This document shows, in pieces, positions 46,362 through 56,493 of a stretch of DNA of 64,000 nt; position 1 is the stretch's first letter, and every line of letters starts with the position of its first letter. The DNA is from Algicoccus sp048820935. Lineage in GTDB: Bacteria > Pseudomonadota > Gammaproteobacteria > Burkholderiales > Burkholderiaceae_B. Both the position numbers and the translations under genes were made by a program. The stretch is from contig NZ_JBMERD010000005.1 of the NCBI RefSeq assembly GCF_048820935.1, positions 1 to 64,000 of the forward strand, in the 5' to 3' direction. Below the pieces are notes generated by a model. It had not been told where the DNA came from, searched no databases, and worked only from the letters and a program-made list of their open reading frames with translations.

Positions 46362-47042
46362 ATGCATAAGCTTGAGCGTTCTAATGCATCTACTCCAAAT
46401 TGTTTAGTTGAATATGATTATCAGTCACAAAACTGGGATGATTTAGGTAATCAATGTAAGCGGGAGATACGATCTTCATTAGTACAAATGCAGGGTGTAG
46501 CTCTGAATCCAACAGAGCAATTAAATAAAGATTACGTGCGTTGTGCATATTGTGAAGGTCGGATTTATGCAGGTGGACACATAGAACATTTTCGCAGAAA
46601 GGGCTCAGCTTTTTATCCTGAATTGACCTTTGTTTGGGAGAATTTGTTTCTGGCTTGTGACTCAAATCAACATTGCGGGCATTATAAAGATCGCAAGGAT
46701 GGGCCTGAATATGATCCTGATCAGCTCATTAAACCAGACGAGCATAATCCAGAATTTTATTTGCATTTTCATGTGTCGGGGCAAGTGCATGTAAGATTAG
46801 GTTTGGATGCTAAGGATATTCAAAGAGCAGAAGAAACTATTCGAGTGTTTGGACTGAATAGTGGAGCTTTAGTTGGTGCGCGTGCCAATGCTTTGAAAAT
46901 ATATAAAGACAAACTTTTAGCGGATCTTGACGAATTGGCTACCTGGCCACCTGAAGATCGGCAAGCTTATTTGACAGAAGAGATTGAACAAACCAGTCAT
47001 GAGGCATACGCTACAACGATTGCACATTTTTTAAAAAAGTAG
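46362..47042 (+). CDS. ptuB: PtuB-like HNH endonuclease
   Basis: A 226-residue HNH nuclease. The zinc/HNH region has RCAYCEGRI near residue 62, then HIEHFRRKG (catalytic His and metal-binding Glu-His) near 73, and NLFLACDSNQHCGHYKD near 92-108. These match the PtuB/retron-type HNH family. The C-terminal half is helical. The gene is in an operon with the ATPase. In known Septu systems the ATPase complex holds PtuB and controls its DNA cutting during phage infection. Confidence 0.88.
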   Translation: MHKLERSNASTPNCLVEYDYQSQNWDDLGNQCKREIRSSLVQMQGVALNPTEQLNKDYVRCAYCEGRIYAGGHIEHFRRKGSAFYPELTFVWENLFLACDSNQHCGHYKDRKDGPEYDPDQLIKPDEHNPEFYLHFHVSGQVHVRLGLDAKDIQRAEETIRVFGLNSGALVGARANALKIYKDKLLADLDELATWPPEDRQAYLTEEIEQTSHEAYATTIAHFLKK

Positions 47043-47186
47043 TGTATGACTGAAACGAATCCCTTGAGTTGATCTGTTTTTAGTGAGTTTTGCTTGCTTA
47101 TATCTTCTTGTTTTAAGTTGCTGAGGTGGTGTTTGGCGTCGATCAGCCGATCATACGACCGGACTGATCAGAGGTAGGCGTGTTGC

Positions 47187-49895
47187 TTAGTTTTCCAGCA
47201 GATCACGTAAAACGAATGGCAAGATGCCACCGTTTAAGTAGTAATCTACTTCAATGGGCGTATCAATCCGCAGTAAGACTGGCACACGATCGGTTTGGCC
47301 GTTTTTACGGTGTATCACCAGCGTGACATCTTGTTGCGGTTTGATCGGTTGATCGAGGCCTTCAATATCAAAGGTTTCTGTACCCGTGATCTGCAAGCTG
47401 TCGACACCGTCATTGCCTTTGAATTGCAAAGGTAAAACGCCCATACCCACCAAGTTGCTGCGGTGGATGCGCTCAAAACTTCTGGCAATGACTGCTTTGA
47501 CGCCTAGGAGCAGGGTGCCTTTAGCCGCCCAGTCACGTGATGAGCCAGTGCCGTATTCCTCACCACCAAAGACAACGGTTGGAATATTGGCTGCCTGGTA
47601 GGCCATTGCCGCATCATAAATTGACATTTGTTTGCCAGAGGGTTGATACAAGGTATCGCCGCCTTCGAAGCGACTGCCATCGGGCAAGGCCGGAATCATC
47701 AGGTTTTTAATGCGAACGTTTGCAAATGTGCCACGCATCATGACCTCATGGTTGCCACGACGTGAGCCGTAGCTGTTGAAGTCGGTTTTTCGAACGCCAT
47801 TTTCAAGCAACCATTGACCAGCAGGTGACGTGTCTTTGATGGAGCCAGCCGGTGAAATATGGTCCGTGGTCACCGAGTCCCCAAAGATCCCAAGTGCCCG
47901 AGCGCCTTTGACGGTTGGTATGGTTGGAAGCTCAAACGTAAAGTCATTAAAGAAAGGTGGTTGAGCGATGTAAGTGGATTCGGGCCAGTCGTACAACTCG
48001 CCTGTCACACCCTGGATGCTTTCCCAGAGTGCGCCTGGGTTGTTTTTGACATTGTCATAGTTGTCCCGATACGCTTTGGGATCCATGGCGTATTCAAGTA
48101 ATGAATTGACTTCTTCGGGTGTGGGCCAGAGGTCTTTTAGATACACCGGTTGACCATCCGAACCTGTACCAATGGGCTCTACCTCAAGATTCTTATTGAT
48201 AGTTCCTGCCAGCGCGTAAGCAACGACCAACGGTGGTGAAGCTAAGAAGTTGGCTTTGACGTTGGCATGAATGCGCGCTTCAAAGTTTCGGTTACCTGAG
48301 AGTACTGCAGCACAGACTAGATCGTTGTCGATGATGGCTGCGTTGACATCGGCAGGCAGATCACCGGCGTTTCCAATACAGCTGGTGCACCCGTAGGCAG
48401 CGACATCAAACCCTAAGGCATCTAGACTGTCGAGTAGATCTGTTTTCTGGAGATAGTCGGTGACCACTCGAGATCCGGGTGCCAATGAGGTTTTGACATG
48501 ACTGGGCACTTTGAGGCCGGCTTGATGTGCTTTTTTAGCGACTAGGCCAGCTGCCAGCATGACGCTGGGGTTAGACGTGTTGGTGCAGGATGTGATAGCT
48601 GCAATTAGAATGTCACCATTGCGGATCGGGCCAGATTCTGGTGTTTGAATGACTTCTTCAAACTTTGCTTCTGGCTGGTTGAATCCATCTTGTGCGGTTG
48701 ACTGGCTATAAAGGCGACGGAATGTGTCTTTCACATCACCCAGTTCAATGCGATCTTGTGGGCGCTTAGGACCCGCTAATGACGGTGTGACTGTATCAAG
48801 ATCTAGCGTGAGTAACTGGCTGTACTGGATGTCGCTGGCGTTGGGTACGCCAAACATGTCTTGTGCTTTGAAATACGCTTCAAACGCATCGATTTCTTCA
48901 GCAGTACGACCTGTACCTCGGAAGTATTCCAAGGTGCGATCATCGACCGGGAAAAAGCCCATGGTTGCGCCGTATTCGGGTGCCATGTTGCCGAGGGTGG
49001 CGCGGTCTGTGACGGACAAGCTAGCCGTACCAGCACCACAGAACTCAACGAATTTGCCAACCACTTTTTCTTTACGCAGCATTTCTGTAATGGTTAAAAC
49101 CAAGTCGGTGGCAGTCACACCTGGACGCAACGCGCCTTTCAATTCAACGCCCACCACATCTGGGGTGAGGAAGTAGACGGGCTGGCCCAGCATGCCAGCT
49201 TCTGCCTCAATTCCACCCACGCCCCAACCCACCACACCAATCCCGTTAATCATGGTGGTGTGACTGTCGGTGCCAACTAGCGTATCCGGGTAGTACATAG
49301 CGGTTTTTGCATCATGGTGTACACCGCGGGCTAAATATTCCAGATTGATCTGATGCACAATGCCAAAGCCTGGTGGTACTACACCAAATGTGTTGAATGC
49401 TTGCATACCCCACTTCAGGAACTGGTAACGTTCTTTGTTGCGTTCGAATTCAATTTTCATATTGAGATCGAGCGCATCCGGTGTTCCAAAATAGTCAATC
49501 ATGACGGAATGATCGACGACAAGGTCGACGGGGACTAAGGGTTCGATGGCAGTGGCGGATTTGCCTTTGTCGTGTGCGACAGAGCGCATCGCGGCTAAGT
49601 CAGCCAGTAAAGGCACGCCAGTGAAGTCTTGCAGTACAACGCGTGAAACAATAAATGGAATTTCGGAGGTGCGTTGCGCGTTGGGTTGCCAGTTGGCAAG
49701 CTCGCGTACGTGTTGTTGAGTGACCTTGCGATCATCACAGTTGCGTAAGACCGATTCCAGCACGACGCGAATAGACAGCGGCAGCTTAGAAATGTCGACA
49801 CCTAACGATTGTCCGAGTGCGGGTAGTGAATGAAACTTGCCATCTTTCGTTCCAATTTTGAAAGATGACAAGGTGTTAAATGTGTTGTGAACCAT
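47187..49895 (-). CDS. acnA: Aconitate hydratase AcnA
   Basis: A 902-residue AcnA/IRP-type aconitase converting citrate and isocitrate. The cluster-binding cysteines are visible in TSCTNTSNPSVM and YGCTSCIGN, and the swivel domain carries the SRDWAAKGT motif. I chose ATG 49895 (MVHNTFNTLSSFKIG) because it begins as this family does and has GGAG eight bases upstream; the 18-codon extension has no ribosome site. It is the last gene of the minus-strand mdh-prpBC-acnB series, separated from acnB by a terminator, so may have its own promoter. Confidence 0.96.
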   Translation of the reverse strand: MVHNTFNTLSSFKIGTKDGKFHSLPALGQSLGVDISKLPLSIRVVLESVLRNCDDRKVTQQHVRELANWQPNAQRTSEIPFIVSRVVLQDFTGVPLLADLAAMRSVAHDKGKSATAIEPLVPVDLVVDHSVMIDYFGTPDALDLNMKIEFERNKERYQFLKWGMQAFNTFGVVPPGFGIVHQINLEYLARGVHHDAKTAMYYPDTLVGTDSHTTMINGIGVVGWGVGGIEAEAGMLGQPVYFLTPDVVGVELKGALRPGVTATDLVLTITEMLRKEKVVGKFVEFCGAGTASLSVTDRATLGNMAPEYGATMGFFPVDDRTLEYFRGTGRTAEEIDAFEAYFKAQDMFGVPNASDIQYSQLLTLDLDTVTPSLAGPKRPQDRIELGDVKDTFRRLYSQSTAQDGFNQPEAKFEEVIQTPESGPIRNGDILIAAITSCTNTSNPSVMLAAGLVAKKAHQAGLKVPSHVKTSLAPGSRVVTDYLQKTDLLDSLDALGFDVAAYGCTSCIGNAGDLPADVNAAIIDNDLVCAAVLSGNRNFEARIHANVKANFLASPPLVVAYALAGTINKNLEVEPIGTGSDGQPVYLKDLWPTPEEVNSLLEYAMDPKAYRDNYDNVKNNPGALWESIQGVTGELYDWPESTYIAQPPFFNDFTFELPTIPTVKGARALGIFGDSVTTDHISPAGSIKDTSPAGQWLLENGVRKTDFNSYGSRRGNHEVMMRGTFANVRIKNLMIPALPDGSRFEGGDTLYQPSGKQMSIYDAAMAYQAANIPTVVFGGEEYGTGSSRDWAAKGTLLLGVKAVIARSFERIHRSNLVGMGVLPLQFKGNDGVDSLQITGTETFDIEGLDQPIKPQQDVTLVIHRKNGQTDRVPVLLRIDTPIEVDYYLNGGILPFVLRDLLEN

Positions 49896-50063
49896 AAAAA
49901 ATCTCCAGTCAATCGATGCCGCTAGCATATCGTATGCAGCCAAAGACATAAACCATCTTGCGGTATTAAAGAAAGCGTAAAAATCTGATGAGGTTTGGTT
50001 GAAAAACTTGTGATTAAACCGTGTCGATTTTTAGGTGGTTAGCAATGAGGCTGAATTTAAAAA

Positions 50064-50094
50064 AATAGCCCCTGCTGAAGAATCAAACAGGGGC
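50064..50094 (-). terminator. Rho-independent terminator after acnB
   Basis: On the minus strand a 7-bp GC-rich stem (50068-50074 with 50088-50094) is followed by a run of seven T. It lies 57 bases beyond the acnB stop. Confidence 0.9.
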
Positions 50095-50150
50095 CAGTGC
50101 TTGAAGATCAATTGCACGATTGAAGATCAGTCGCGCAACTTGTTTCAGGC

Positions 50151-52736
50151 TTAGTCTTCAATCAGATCGGCGACATCTTTATAGTCAGGAATCTGATCAA
50201 AGTTGAGGTAGCGATAGACTTCATCGCCGCTCTCATTAATGACACCAATATCGGCCATGTATTCTTCACGGGTTGGGATGCGTCCCAGACGTGAACAAAT
50301 GGCTGCCAGTTCGGCTGAGCCGAGGTACACGTTGGTGTTCTTGCCCAGACGGTTGGGGAAGTTACGTGTACTGGTGGACATGACAGTTGCGCCTTCGCGA
50401 ACCTGAGCTTGGTTCCCCATGCACAGTGAGCAGCCGGGCATTTCGGTGCGAGCACCTGCAGTGCCAAAGACACCGTAGTGACCTTCTTCCGTGAGTTGTT
50501 GCTCATCCATCTTGGTGGGTGGTGCAACCCACAGACGCACAGGAATGTCACGCTTGCCTTCGAGAAGCTTAGATGCCGCACGGAAGTGACCGATGTTGGT
50601 CATGCAGCTACCGATAAACACTTCGTCGATTTTTTCACCGGCCACGTCGGACAAGGTTTTGACGTCATCTGGATCGTTGGGGCAAGCGACGATCGGTTCG
50701 ATGATTTCATCCATGTCGATTTCGATGACAGCGGCGTATTCTGCATCGGGGTCTGCTTTCAGAAGCTGTGGGTTTTCTAACCAAGCTTCCATAGCTTTAA
50801 CGCGACGCATGATACTGCGCTCATCTTCGTAGCCGTTGGCGATCATCCACTTGAGCATCACGATGTTGCTGCGCAGGTATTCGATGACGGGCTCTTTGTT
50901 CAGTGCGACAGTACAACCACCGGCAGAACGTTCTGCGGTTGCGTCAGCCAGTTCAAAGGCTTGCTCTACCTTCAGATCGGGCAGACCTTCGATTTCAATC
51001 ACGCGACCGGAGAAGACGTTTTTCTTGCCTTCTTTGGCGACTGTCAACAGACCATTTTTGATGGCGTAGAACGGAATGGCGTTGACCAGATCACGCAAGG
51101 TGACACCTGGCTGCATCTTGCCTTTAAAGCGAACCAGAACGGACTCAGGCATATCCAGTGGCATCACACCGGTGGCTGCCGCAAAGGCAACCAGACCACT
51201 ACCGGCTGGGAAGCTGATTCCGATTGGGAAGCGTGTGTGTGAGTCTGCACCGGTACCGACGGTGTCAGGCAACAACATGCGATTCAACCAAGAGTGAATC
51301 ACACCGTCACCAGGACGCAAGGAAATACCACCACGTGTGCTGATGAAATCAGGCAGTGTGTGGTGTGTTTTGACGTCAACAGGTTTTGGATAGGCCGCTG
51401 TGTGGCAGAAAGACTGCATCACGAGGTCTGCAGAAAAGCCCAAACAAGCCAAATCTTTCAGTTCATCGCGGGTCATTGGGCCGGTGGTGTCTTGGCTACC
51501 GACTGAAGTCATGCGAGGTTCACAGTAGGTTCCAGGACGAACGCCCTTACCTTCAGGTAAGCCACAAGCACGACCAACCATTTTCTGAGCCAGAGTGTAG
51601 CCTTTGCCGCTATCGGCAGGATCTTTAGGCAGACGGAATGCGGTTGAGTGACCCAGACCCAGTGCTTCACGTGCACGGGTGGTCAAACCACGACCGATGA
51701 TCAGGGGAATACGGCCACCAGCTTGCACTTCATCAAACAGCACGTCGGATTTGATTTCAAATTCTGAAATGACTTCACCGTTTTTCAGAACTTTCCCTTC
51801 GTAGGGACGCAATTCAATGACGTCGCCCATATTCATTTGGGTCACATCGAGTTCGATGGGCAGTGCGCCAGCATCTTCCATGGTGTTGTAGAAGATTGGG
51901 GCAATTTTGCCACCCAAACAAAAGCCACCAAAGCGCTTGTTGGGAACGTAGGGGATGTCTTGACCAAAGTGCCAGAGCACGGAGTTGGTTGCAGACTTAC
52001 GTGAAGAGCCGGTTCCGACCACGTCGCCGACGTAAGCAATGGTATGGCCTTTTTCTTTGAGCTCTTCAATAAAGCGCATGGGGCCGGTCACACCAGGCTC
52101 GTCTGGCGTAATGCCGTCACGAGGGTTTTTGAGCATGGCCAAAGCGTGCAGCGGAATGTCTGGACGTGTCCAAGCATCAGGCGCGGGTGATAGATCGTCG
52201 GTATTGGTTTCGCCACTGACTTTAAAGACCGTCAGTGTGATGCTTTCAGGCAGTGCAGGGCGTTTGGTGAACCATTCGGCGTCTGCCCAGCTTTGTAAGA
52301 CAGCTTTGGCGTTGGCGCTACCTTTGTCTGCGGCTTCTTTGACGTCGTGGAATGCATCAAACATCAACAAAGTATCTTTAAGGCCGTTGACGGCGATCTG
52401 ACCCACAACGGGGTCGTCGATCAGCTCGACCAATGCGGAGATGTTGTAACCACCCAGCATGGTGCCCAGGAGTTCTGTGGCGTGTTCGCGTGAAATCACA
52501 GGGCACTGTTCTGTGCCGTGTGCGACCGCAGCCAAATAAGAGGCTTTGACTTTAGCCGCATTATCCACACCAGCGGGAACGCGATGTGTAAAGAGATCCA
52601 GCAAGAACTCACCTTCACCAGCAGGTGGAGACTTCAGCAGTTCGATCAGATCAGCAGTCTGTTCGGCGCTGAGGGGGAGTGCAGGAATGCCGAGTTCGGC
52701 ACGTTCTGCGACGTGTTGACGATATGTTTCTAGCAT
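50151..52736 (-). CDS. acnB: Aconitate hydratase AcnB
   Basis: An 861-residue aconitase B. The N-terminal HEAT-like domain (LETYRQHVAERAELGIPALPL) is typical of AcnB and absent in AcnA. The swivel domain has GTGSSRKSATNS, and cluster cysteines are in FIGSCMTNIGHF and CSLCMGNQ. AcnB is the main TCA-cycle aconitase and also dehydrates/hydrates methylcitrate intermediates, fitting its place after prpB and prpC on the same strand. Confidence 0.97.
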   Translation of the reverse strand: MLETYRQHVAERAELGIPALPLSAEQTADLIELLKSPPAGEGEFLLDLFTHRVPAGVDNAAKVKASYLAAVAHGTEQCPVISREHATELLGTMLGGYNISALVELIDDPVVGQIAVNGLKDTLLMFDAFHDVKEAADKGSANAKAVLQSWADAEWFTKRPALPESITLTVFKVSGETNTDDLSPAPDAWTRPDIPLHALAMLKNPRDGITPDEPGVTGPMRFIEELKEKGHTIAYVGDVVGTGSSRKSATNSVLWHFGQDIPYVPNKRFGGFCLGGKIAPIFYNTMEDAGALPIELDVTQMNMGDVIELRPYEGKVLKNGEVISEFEIKSDVLFDEVQAGGRIPLIIGRGLTTRAREALGLGHSTAFRLPKDPADSGKGYTLAQKMVGRACGLPEGKGVRPGTYCEPRMTSVGSQDTTGPMTRDELKDLACLGFSADLVMQSFCHTAAYPKPVDVKTHHTLPDFISTRGGISLRPGDGVIHSWLNRMLLPDTVGTGADSHTRFPIGISFPAGSGLVAFAAATGVMPLDMPESVLVRFKGKMQPGVTLRDLVNAIPFYAIKNGLLTVAKEGKKNVFSGRVIEIEGLPDLKVEQAFELADATAERSAGGCTVALNKEPVIEYLRSNIVMLKWMIANGYEDERSIMRRVKAMEAWLENPQLLKADPDAEYAAVIEIDMDEIIEPIVACPNDPDDVKTLSDVAGEKIDEVFIGSCMTNIGHFRAASKLLEGKRDIPVRLWVAPPTKMDEQQLTEEGHYGVFGTAGARTEMPGCSLCMGNQAQVREGATVMSTSTRNFPNRLGKNTNVYLGSAELAAICSRLGRIPTREEYMADIGVINESGDEVYRYLNFDQIPDYKDVADLIED

Positions 52737-52766
52737 AAATATGAACCTTGATAATCAGAGGAACGG

Positions 52767-53042
52767 TTAAGCATTCAGAAGGGATTGGTATTCGGGGTGA
52801 CGTTCGATATAAACAGCGACATAAGAGCAAGCTGGTATCACACGCCAGTCCTGAGCTTTCGCATGATCAAGCGCGAATTTTGTGATCTGGGCAGCTAAGC
52901 CGCGACCACCGACCGCCGAAGGTACACCCGTATGGGTCACCGTCATTGTATTGCCATTAAGCTGATAATCGAGGACACATTGGTGTCCATCCACCATCAT
53001 GGAAAATTGCTGTTGCTGGCGATCGTGTTCGATGTTGTTCAT
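52767..53042 (-). CDS. Small GNAT acetyltransferase-like protein (YjdJ type)
   Basis: A 91-residue minimal GCN5-type domain. The pattern HTGVPSAVGGRGLAAQITKFALDHA gives the acetyl-CoA binding loop (GGRGLAA), followed by VIPACSYVAVYIERHPEYQ. This matches the short GNAT subfamily of E. coli YjdJ. It lies between acnB and prpC on the same strand, 30 bases before acnB. Substrate unknown. Confidence 0.88.
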   Translation of the reverse strand: MNNIEHDRQQQQFSMMVDGHQCVLDYQLNGNTMTVTHTGVPSAVGGRGLAAQITKFALDHAKAQDWRVIPACSYVAVYIERHPEYQSLLNA

Positions 53043-53125
53043 GCCAATTCCTTTGGGTTGTGTAAAAGTCGGGATGATGCGATTGTCAGCGTATCTGGTC
53101 TCACATCAGCCCAACACTAAAAGAT

Positions 53126-54298
53126 TTACTTGCGATCTTCGATAGCGACGAATTCGAGATTTTCCGGTCCGATATAGTTTGCGGTCGGACGGATGATCTT
53201 GTTGTCGGCACGCTGCTCCAGAATGTGTGCAGCCCATCCAGCGGTTCTTGCGATCACAAAGAGCGGTGTGAACATCGCGGTTGGAACGCCCATCATGTGA
53301 TAGGACACGGCTGAGAACCAGTCCAAGTTGGGGAACATTTTCTTGGCATCCCACATGACGCTTTCAAGACGCTCGGCAATGTCATACATTTTGGTATTGC
53401 CAGCATTGTCAGACAAACGTTTTGCAACGTTTTTGATGACTTCGTTGCGGGGGTCGGAGATCGTGTAGACAGGATGACCAAAACCAATCACCACTTCCTT
53501 GTTCGCAACACGTTCGCGAATGTCAGCTTCGGCTTCATCGGGTGTTTCGTAACGTTTTTGAATTTCGAAAGCGACTTCATTGGCACCGCCGTGCTTAGGA
53601 CCACGCAACGCACCAATACCGCCGGTGATGGCGGAGTACATGTCGGAACCTGTGCCAGCAATGACGCGGCAGGTAAATGTCGACGCGTTGAATTCATGCT
53701 CTGCATACAGGATGAGTGAGGTGTGCATGGCGCGTACCCAGTCTTCACTAGGCTCTTTACCGTGCAACAGGTGTAAGAAATGTCCACCAATGCTGTCATC
53801 ATCAGTTTGTACATCGATGACACGACCGTTGTGACTAAATTGATACCAGTACAGCAGGGCAGATCCCAAGCATGCCATGAGGCGGTCGGCGATGTCACGC
53901 GCATCGGGTGCGTTGTGATCATCTTTCTCAGGCAGGACACAGCCCAGAACAGATGTGGCAGTGCGCATTACATCCATTGGATGGCTGGCAGCTGGCAGTG
54001 CTTCGAGTGCTTCTTGCACTTGCATGGGTAAGCCACGCAGTGCACGCAGTTTTTCTTTGTATGCGGCGAGCTCGACTTTGTTGGGCAATTTGCCGTGAAT
54101 CAGCAAGTGAGCAATTTCTTCAAATTCGCTGACATCGGCAAAGTCCAAGATGTCATAGCCGCGATAGTGCAGATCATTCCCGGTGCGACCCACTGTACAC
54201 AGTGCGGTGTTACCAGCAACAACGCCGGATAACGCGACTGATTTTTTTGGTTTTGGCTTGACCGCAGTGTCTGCGGCAGTTTCGTTTGATGTTGTCAT
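53126..54298 (-). CDS. prpC: 2-methylcitrate synthase
   Basis: PrpC joins propionyl-CoA and oxaloacetate in the methylcitrate cycle. The 390-residue length, the short N terminus and the active-site region GFGHPVYTISDPRNEVIK separate it from the longer citrate synthase GltA in this window (GFGHRVYKNYDPR). Further active-site His is in RGPKHGGANEVAFE. The ATG 54298 has GGAGG eight bases upstream. It follows prpB by 24 bases, in an operon mdh-prpB-prpC-GNAT-acnB. Confidence 0.96.
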   Translation of the reverse strand: MTTSNETAADTAVKPKPKKSVALSGVVAGNTALCTVGRTGNDLHYRGYDILDFADVSEFEEIAHLLIHGKLPNKVELAAYKEKLRALRGLPMQVQEALEALPAASHPMDVMRTATSVLGCVLPEKDDHNAPDARDIADRLMACLGSALLYWYQFSHNGRVIDVQTDDDSIGGHFLHLLHGKEPSEDWVRAMHTSLILYAEHEFNASTFTCRVIAGTGSDMYSAITGGIGALRGPKHGGANEVAFEIQKRYETPDEAEADIRERVANKEVVIGFGHPVYTISDPRNEVIKNVAKRLSDNAGNTKMYDIAERLESVMWDAKKMFPNLDWFSAVSYHMMGVPTAMFTPLFVIARTAGWAAHILEQRADNKIIRPTANYIGPENLEFVAIEDRK

Positions 54299-54322
54299 AG
54301 CAACAACCTCCAATAAGTCGAT

Positions 54323-55213
54323 TTAGGATTTTTTCTGTGCGAACAAAGCATCCAGCTTTTGTTCATAATCGTGATAGCCGATTCGGTCGTAGAGTTCTTC
54401 GCGGGTTTGCATCATGTCTACGACATTGCGCTGATGACCGTCGCGGCGAATGGCTTCATAAACCGCCTCAGCTGCTTTGTTCATGGCGCGAAACGCGGAC
54501 AGCGGATAGAGCACAATGCCCACACCCGATTGAGCCAATTCTTCTACTGAGAAGAGTGGGGTTTGACCAAATTCAGTGATATTTGCCAGCAAAGGCACAT
54601 CGATGGCTGCAGAAAACTTGGCAAATGTCTCTAAGTCGTAAGCGGCTTCTGCAAAAATGCCATCGGCACCGGCTTCTACGCAGGCTTGTGCGCGCTCAAT
54701 GGCAGCATCGACACCGTCCACTGCAATAGCGTCGGTTCTGGCAATAATAAAAAAGTCGTCATCGGTACGGGCATCGGTCGCTGCTTTGACGCGGTCGGCC
54801 ATTTCTTGCGTGGAAACAATCTCTTTGCCCGGACGGTGACCACAACGCTTGGCACCCACTTGGTCTTCGATATGGCAAGCGCCAGCGCCAAATTTAATCA
54901 GGCTTTTAACGGTACGAGCGATGTTGAATGCGGAAGGGCCAAGACCGGTGTCAATGTCGACCATCAGGGGTAAATCACAGACATCGGTAATACGGCGCAC
55001 ATCGGTGAGCACATCATCTAAGGTGTTAATGCCCAGATCAGGCAGACCGAGTGAACCCGCCGCCACACCACCACCAGAGAGGTAGATTGCTTTAAATCCT
55101 GCGCGTTGCGCTAAAAGGGCGTGGTTAGCGTTGATCGCGCCGATCACCTGCAAAGGACTTTCTGCGGCGAGTGCAGCACGAAACCGAGCGCCAGCGGATT
55201 TTTGCGTAGTCAT
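54323..55213 (-). CDS. prpB: 2-methylisocitrate lyase
   Basis: PrpB splits 2-methylisocitrate into pyruvate and succinate. The 296 residues contain the isocitrate-lyase-superfamily metal site (VDIDTGLG) and the catalytic-loop motif KRCGHRPGKEIV with the active Cys near residue 125. The motif GGGVAAGSLGLPDLG near the N terminus is characteristic for PrpB. Operon with prpC downstream. Confidence 0.97.
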   Translation of the reverse strand: MTTQKSAGARFRAALAAESPLQVIGAINANHALLAQRAGFKAIYLSGGGVAAGSLGLPDLGINTLDDVLTDVRRITDVCDLPLMVDIDTGLGPSAFNIARTVKSLIKFGAGACHIEDQVGAKRCGHRPGKEIVSTQEMADRVKAATDARTDDDFFIIARTDAIAVDGVDAAIERAQACVEAGADGIFAEAAYDLETFAKFSAAIDVPLLANITEFGQTPLFSVEELAQSGVGIVLYPLSAFRAMNKAAEAVYEAIRRDGHQRNVVDMMQTREELYDRIGYHDYEQKLDALFAQKKS

Positions 55214-55319
55214 GTTCTTTGTTCTCCAGTCGGGTGTTTTTGATATAAAAGTAAAGCGCGCCTAAAAGTAGCAACCATAAACAGGCTCGCGGCTTTCAGG
55301 TGCGCTAGAACGGACAGTT

Positions 55320-56309
55320 TTATTTCAGCAGATCGGCCACGCCGTCACGTTCTTCTAATAACTCATTGAGTGTGTGATCCATACGTTCACGTGAGAAAGC
55401 ATCGATTTCGAGGCCTTCGACGCGGACATATTCACCGTTTTCGCAGATCACGGGCACGCCGTACATAATTTCTTCAGGAATACCGTAGGAACCATCAGAA
55501 GGCACACCCATCGTGACCCAGCGACCATCGCTACCCAGCACCCAGTCACGGATGTGGTCGATTGCAGCGTTTGCTGCTGAAGCGGCTGAAGACAAGCCAC
55601 GTGCCTCGATGATGGCAGCGCCACGTTTACCGACGGTGGGAATAAAGACATCGCGGTTCCAAGCGTCGTCATTGATCAATGTCGCGACTGATTGACCGTT
55701 GACCGTCGCAAAGCGGTAGTCAGGGTACATCGTGGGTGAGTGGTTACCCCAGACTGCCAGCTTCTCAATGTCGGCAACAGGGCAATCAAGTTTGGTTGCA
55801 AGCTGTGACAAAGCACGGTTGTGGTCCAGACGCAGCATCGCAGTGAAGTTTTTCGCGGGCAGATCCGGTGCGGACTTCATGGCAATGTAGGCGTTGGTGT
55901 TGGCTGGGTTGCCGACGACTAGCACTCGCACATCACGGCTGGCAACTTCATTGAGTGCGCGACCTTGAACGGTAAAGATCTGTGCGTTAACGGTCAGCAG
56001 GTCTTTACGCTCCATGCCAGGCCCACGGGGACGTGAGCCAACTAAGAGGGCAACGTCTGCGTCCTTAAAGGCTTCTTTGGGATCACTATGTGCGCTCATC
56101 GATTGCAGCAATGGAAATGCGCAATCATCGAGTTCCATCATCACGCCCTTGAGGGCTTTTTGCGCTTTTTCATCAGGGATTTCCAAGAGCTGCAAGATGA
56201 CAGGCTGGTCTTTACCGAGCATTTCACCTGAAGCAATACGGAACAGAAGCGCGTAACCAATCTGACCGGCAGCTCCGGTAACTGCGACGCGCATGGCGGG
56301 TTTGGACAT
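55320..56309 (-). CDS. mdh: Malate dehydrogenase
   Basis: A 329-residue NAD-dependent malate dehydrogenase of the type found in Betaproteobacteria. NAD site VTGAAGQIGYALLFRIASG, substrate Arg in GSRPRGPGMERKDLL, and the catalytic His in VWGNHSPTMYPD. The ATG 56309 has GGAG eight bases upstream; a 12-codon extension was not used. It is the first gene of the minus-strand metabolic cluster and runs divergently from the GntR regulator gene. Confidence 0.97.
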   Translation of the reverse strand: MSKPAMRVAVTGAAGQIGYALLFRIASGEMLGKDQPVILQLLEIPDEKAQKALKGVMMELDDCAFPLLQSMSAHSDPKEAFKDADVALLVGSRPRGPGMERKDLLTVNAQIFTVQGRALNEVASRDVRVLVVGNPANTNAYIAMKSAPDLPAKNFTAMLRLDHNRALSQLATKLDCPVADIEKLAVWGNHSPTMYPDYRFATVNGQSVATLINDDAWNRDVFIPTVGKRGAAIIEARGLSSAASAANAAIDHIRDWVLGSDGRWVTMGVPSDGSYGIPEEIMYGVPVICENGEYVRVEGLEIDAFSRERMDHTLNELLEERDGVADLLK

Positions 56310-56481
56310 ACAGAGTTCTCCAATTTTTGGTGGCAATAAGGACATAAAAACTGTTCACTTTTCAGTTTAGCCCTGTTGCGGATAATCGCGGACGGATTTT
56401 GATGTCCACGATGTGATTGAGTTGATATCTATATGGTTCTGTATCGTAGCTTGCTTTGACAATAGCGTCAATAATCTTATA

Positions 56482-56493
56482 TCTTATATAAGA
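56482..56493. promoter_or_regulatory. Candidate operator between mdh and the GntR gene
   Basis: A perfect 12-bp palindrome TCTTATATAAGA lies in the 291-base divergent region, preceded by a half-repeat TCTTATA. It is centred about 110 bases before the GntR start. GntR-family proteins bind short dyads of this size, so it may be the regulator's own site; AT-richness means it could also be a -10 region. Confidence 0.4.
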
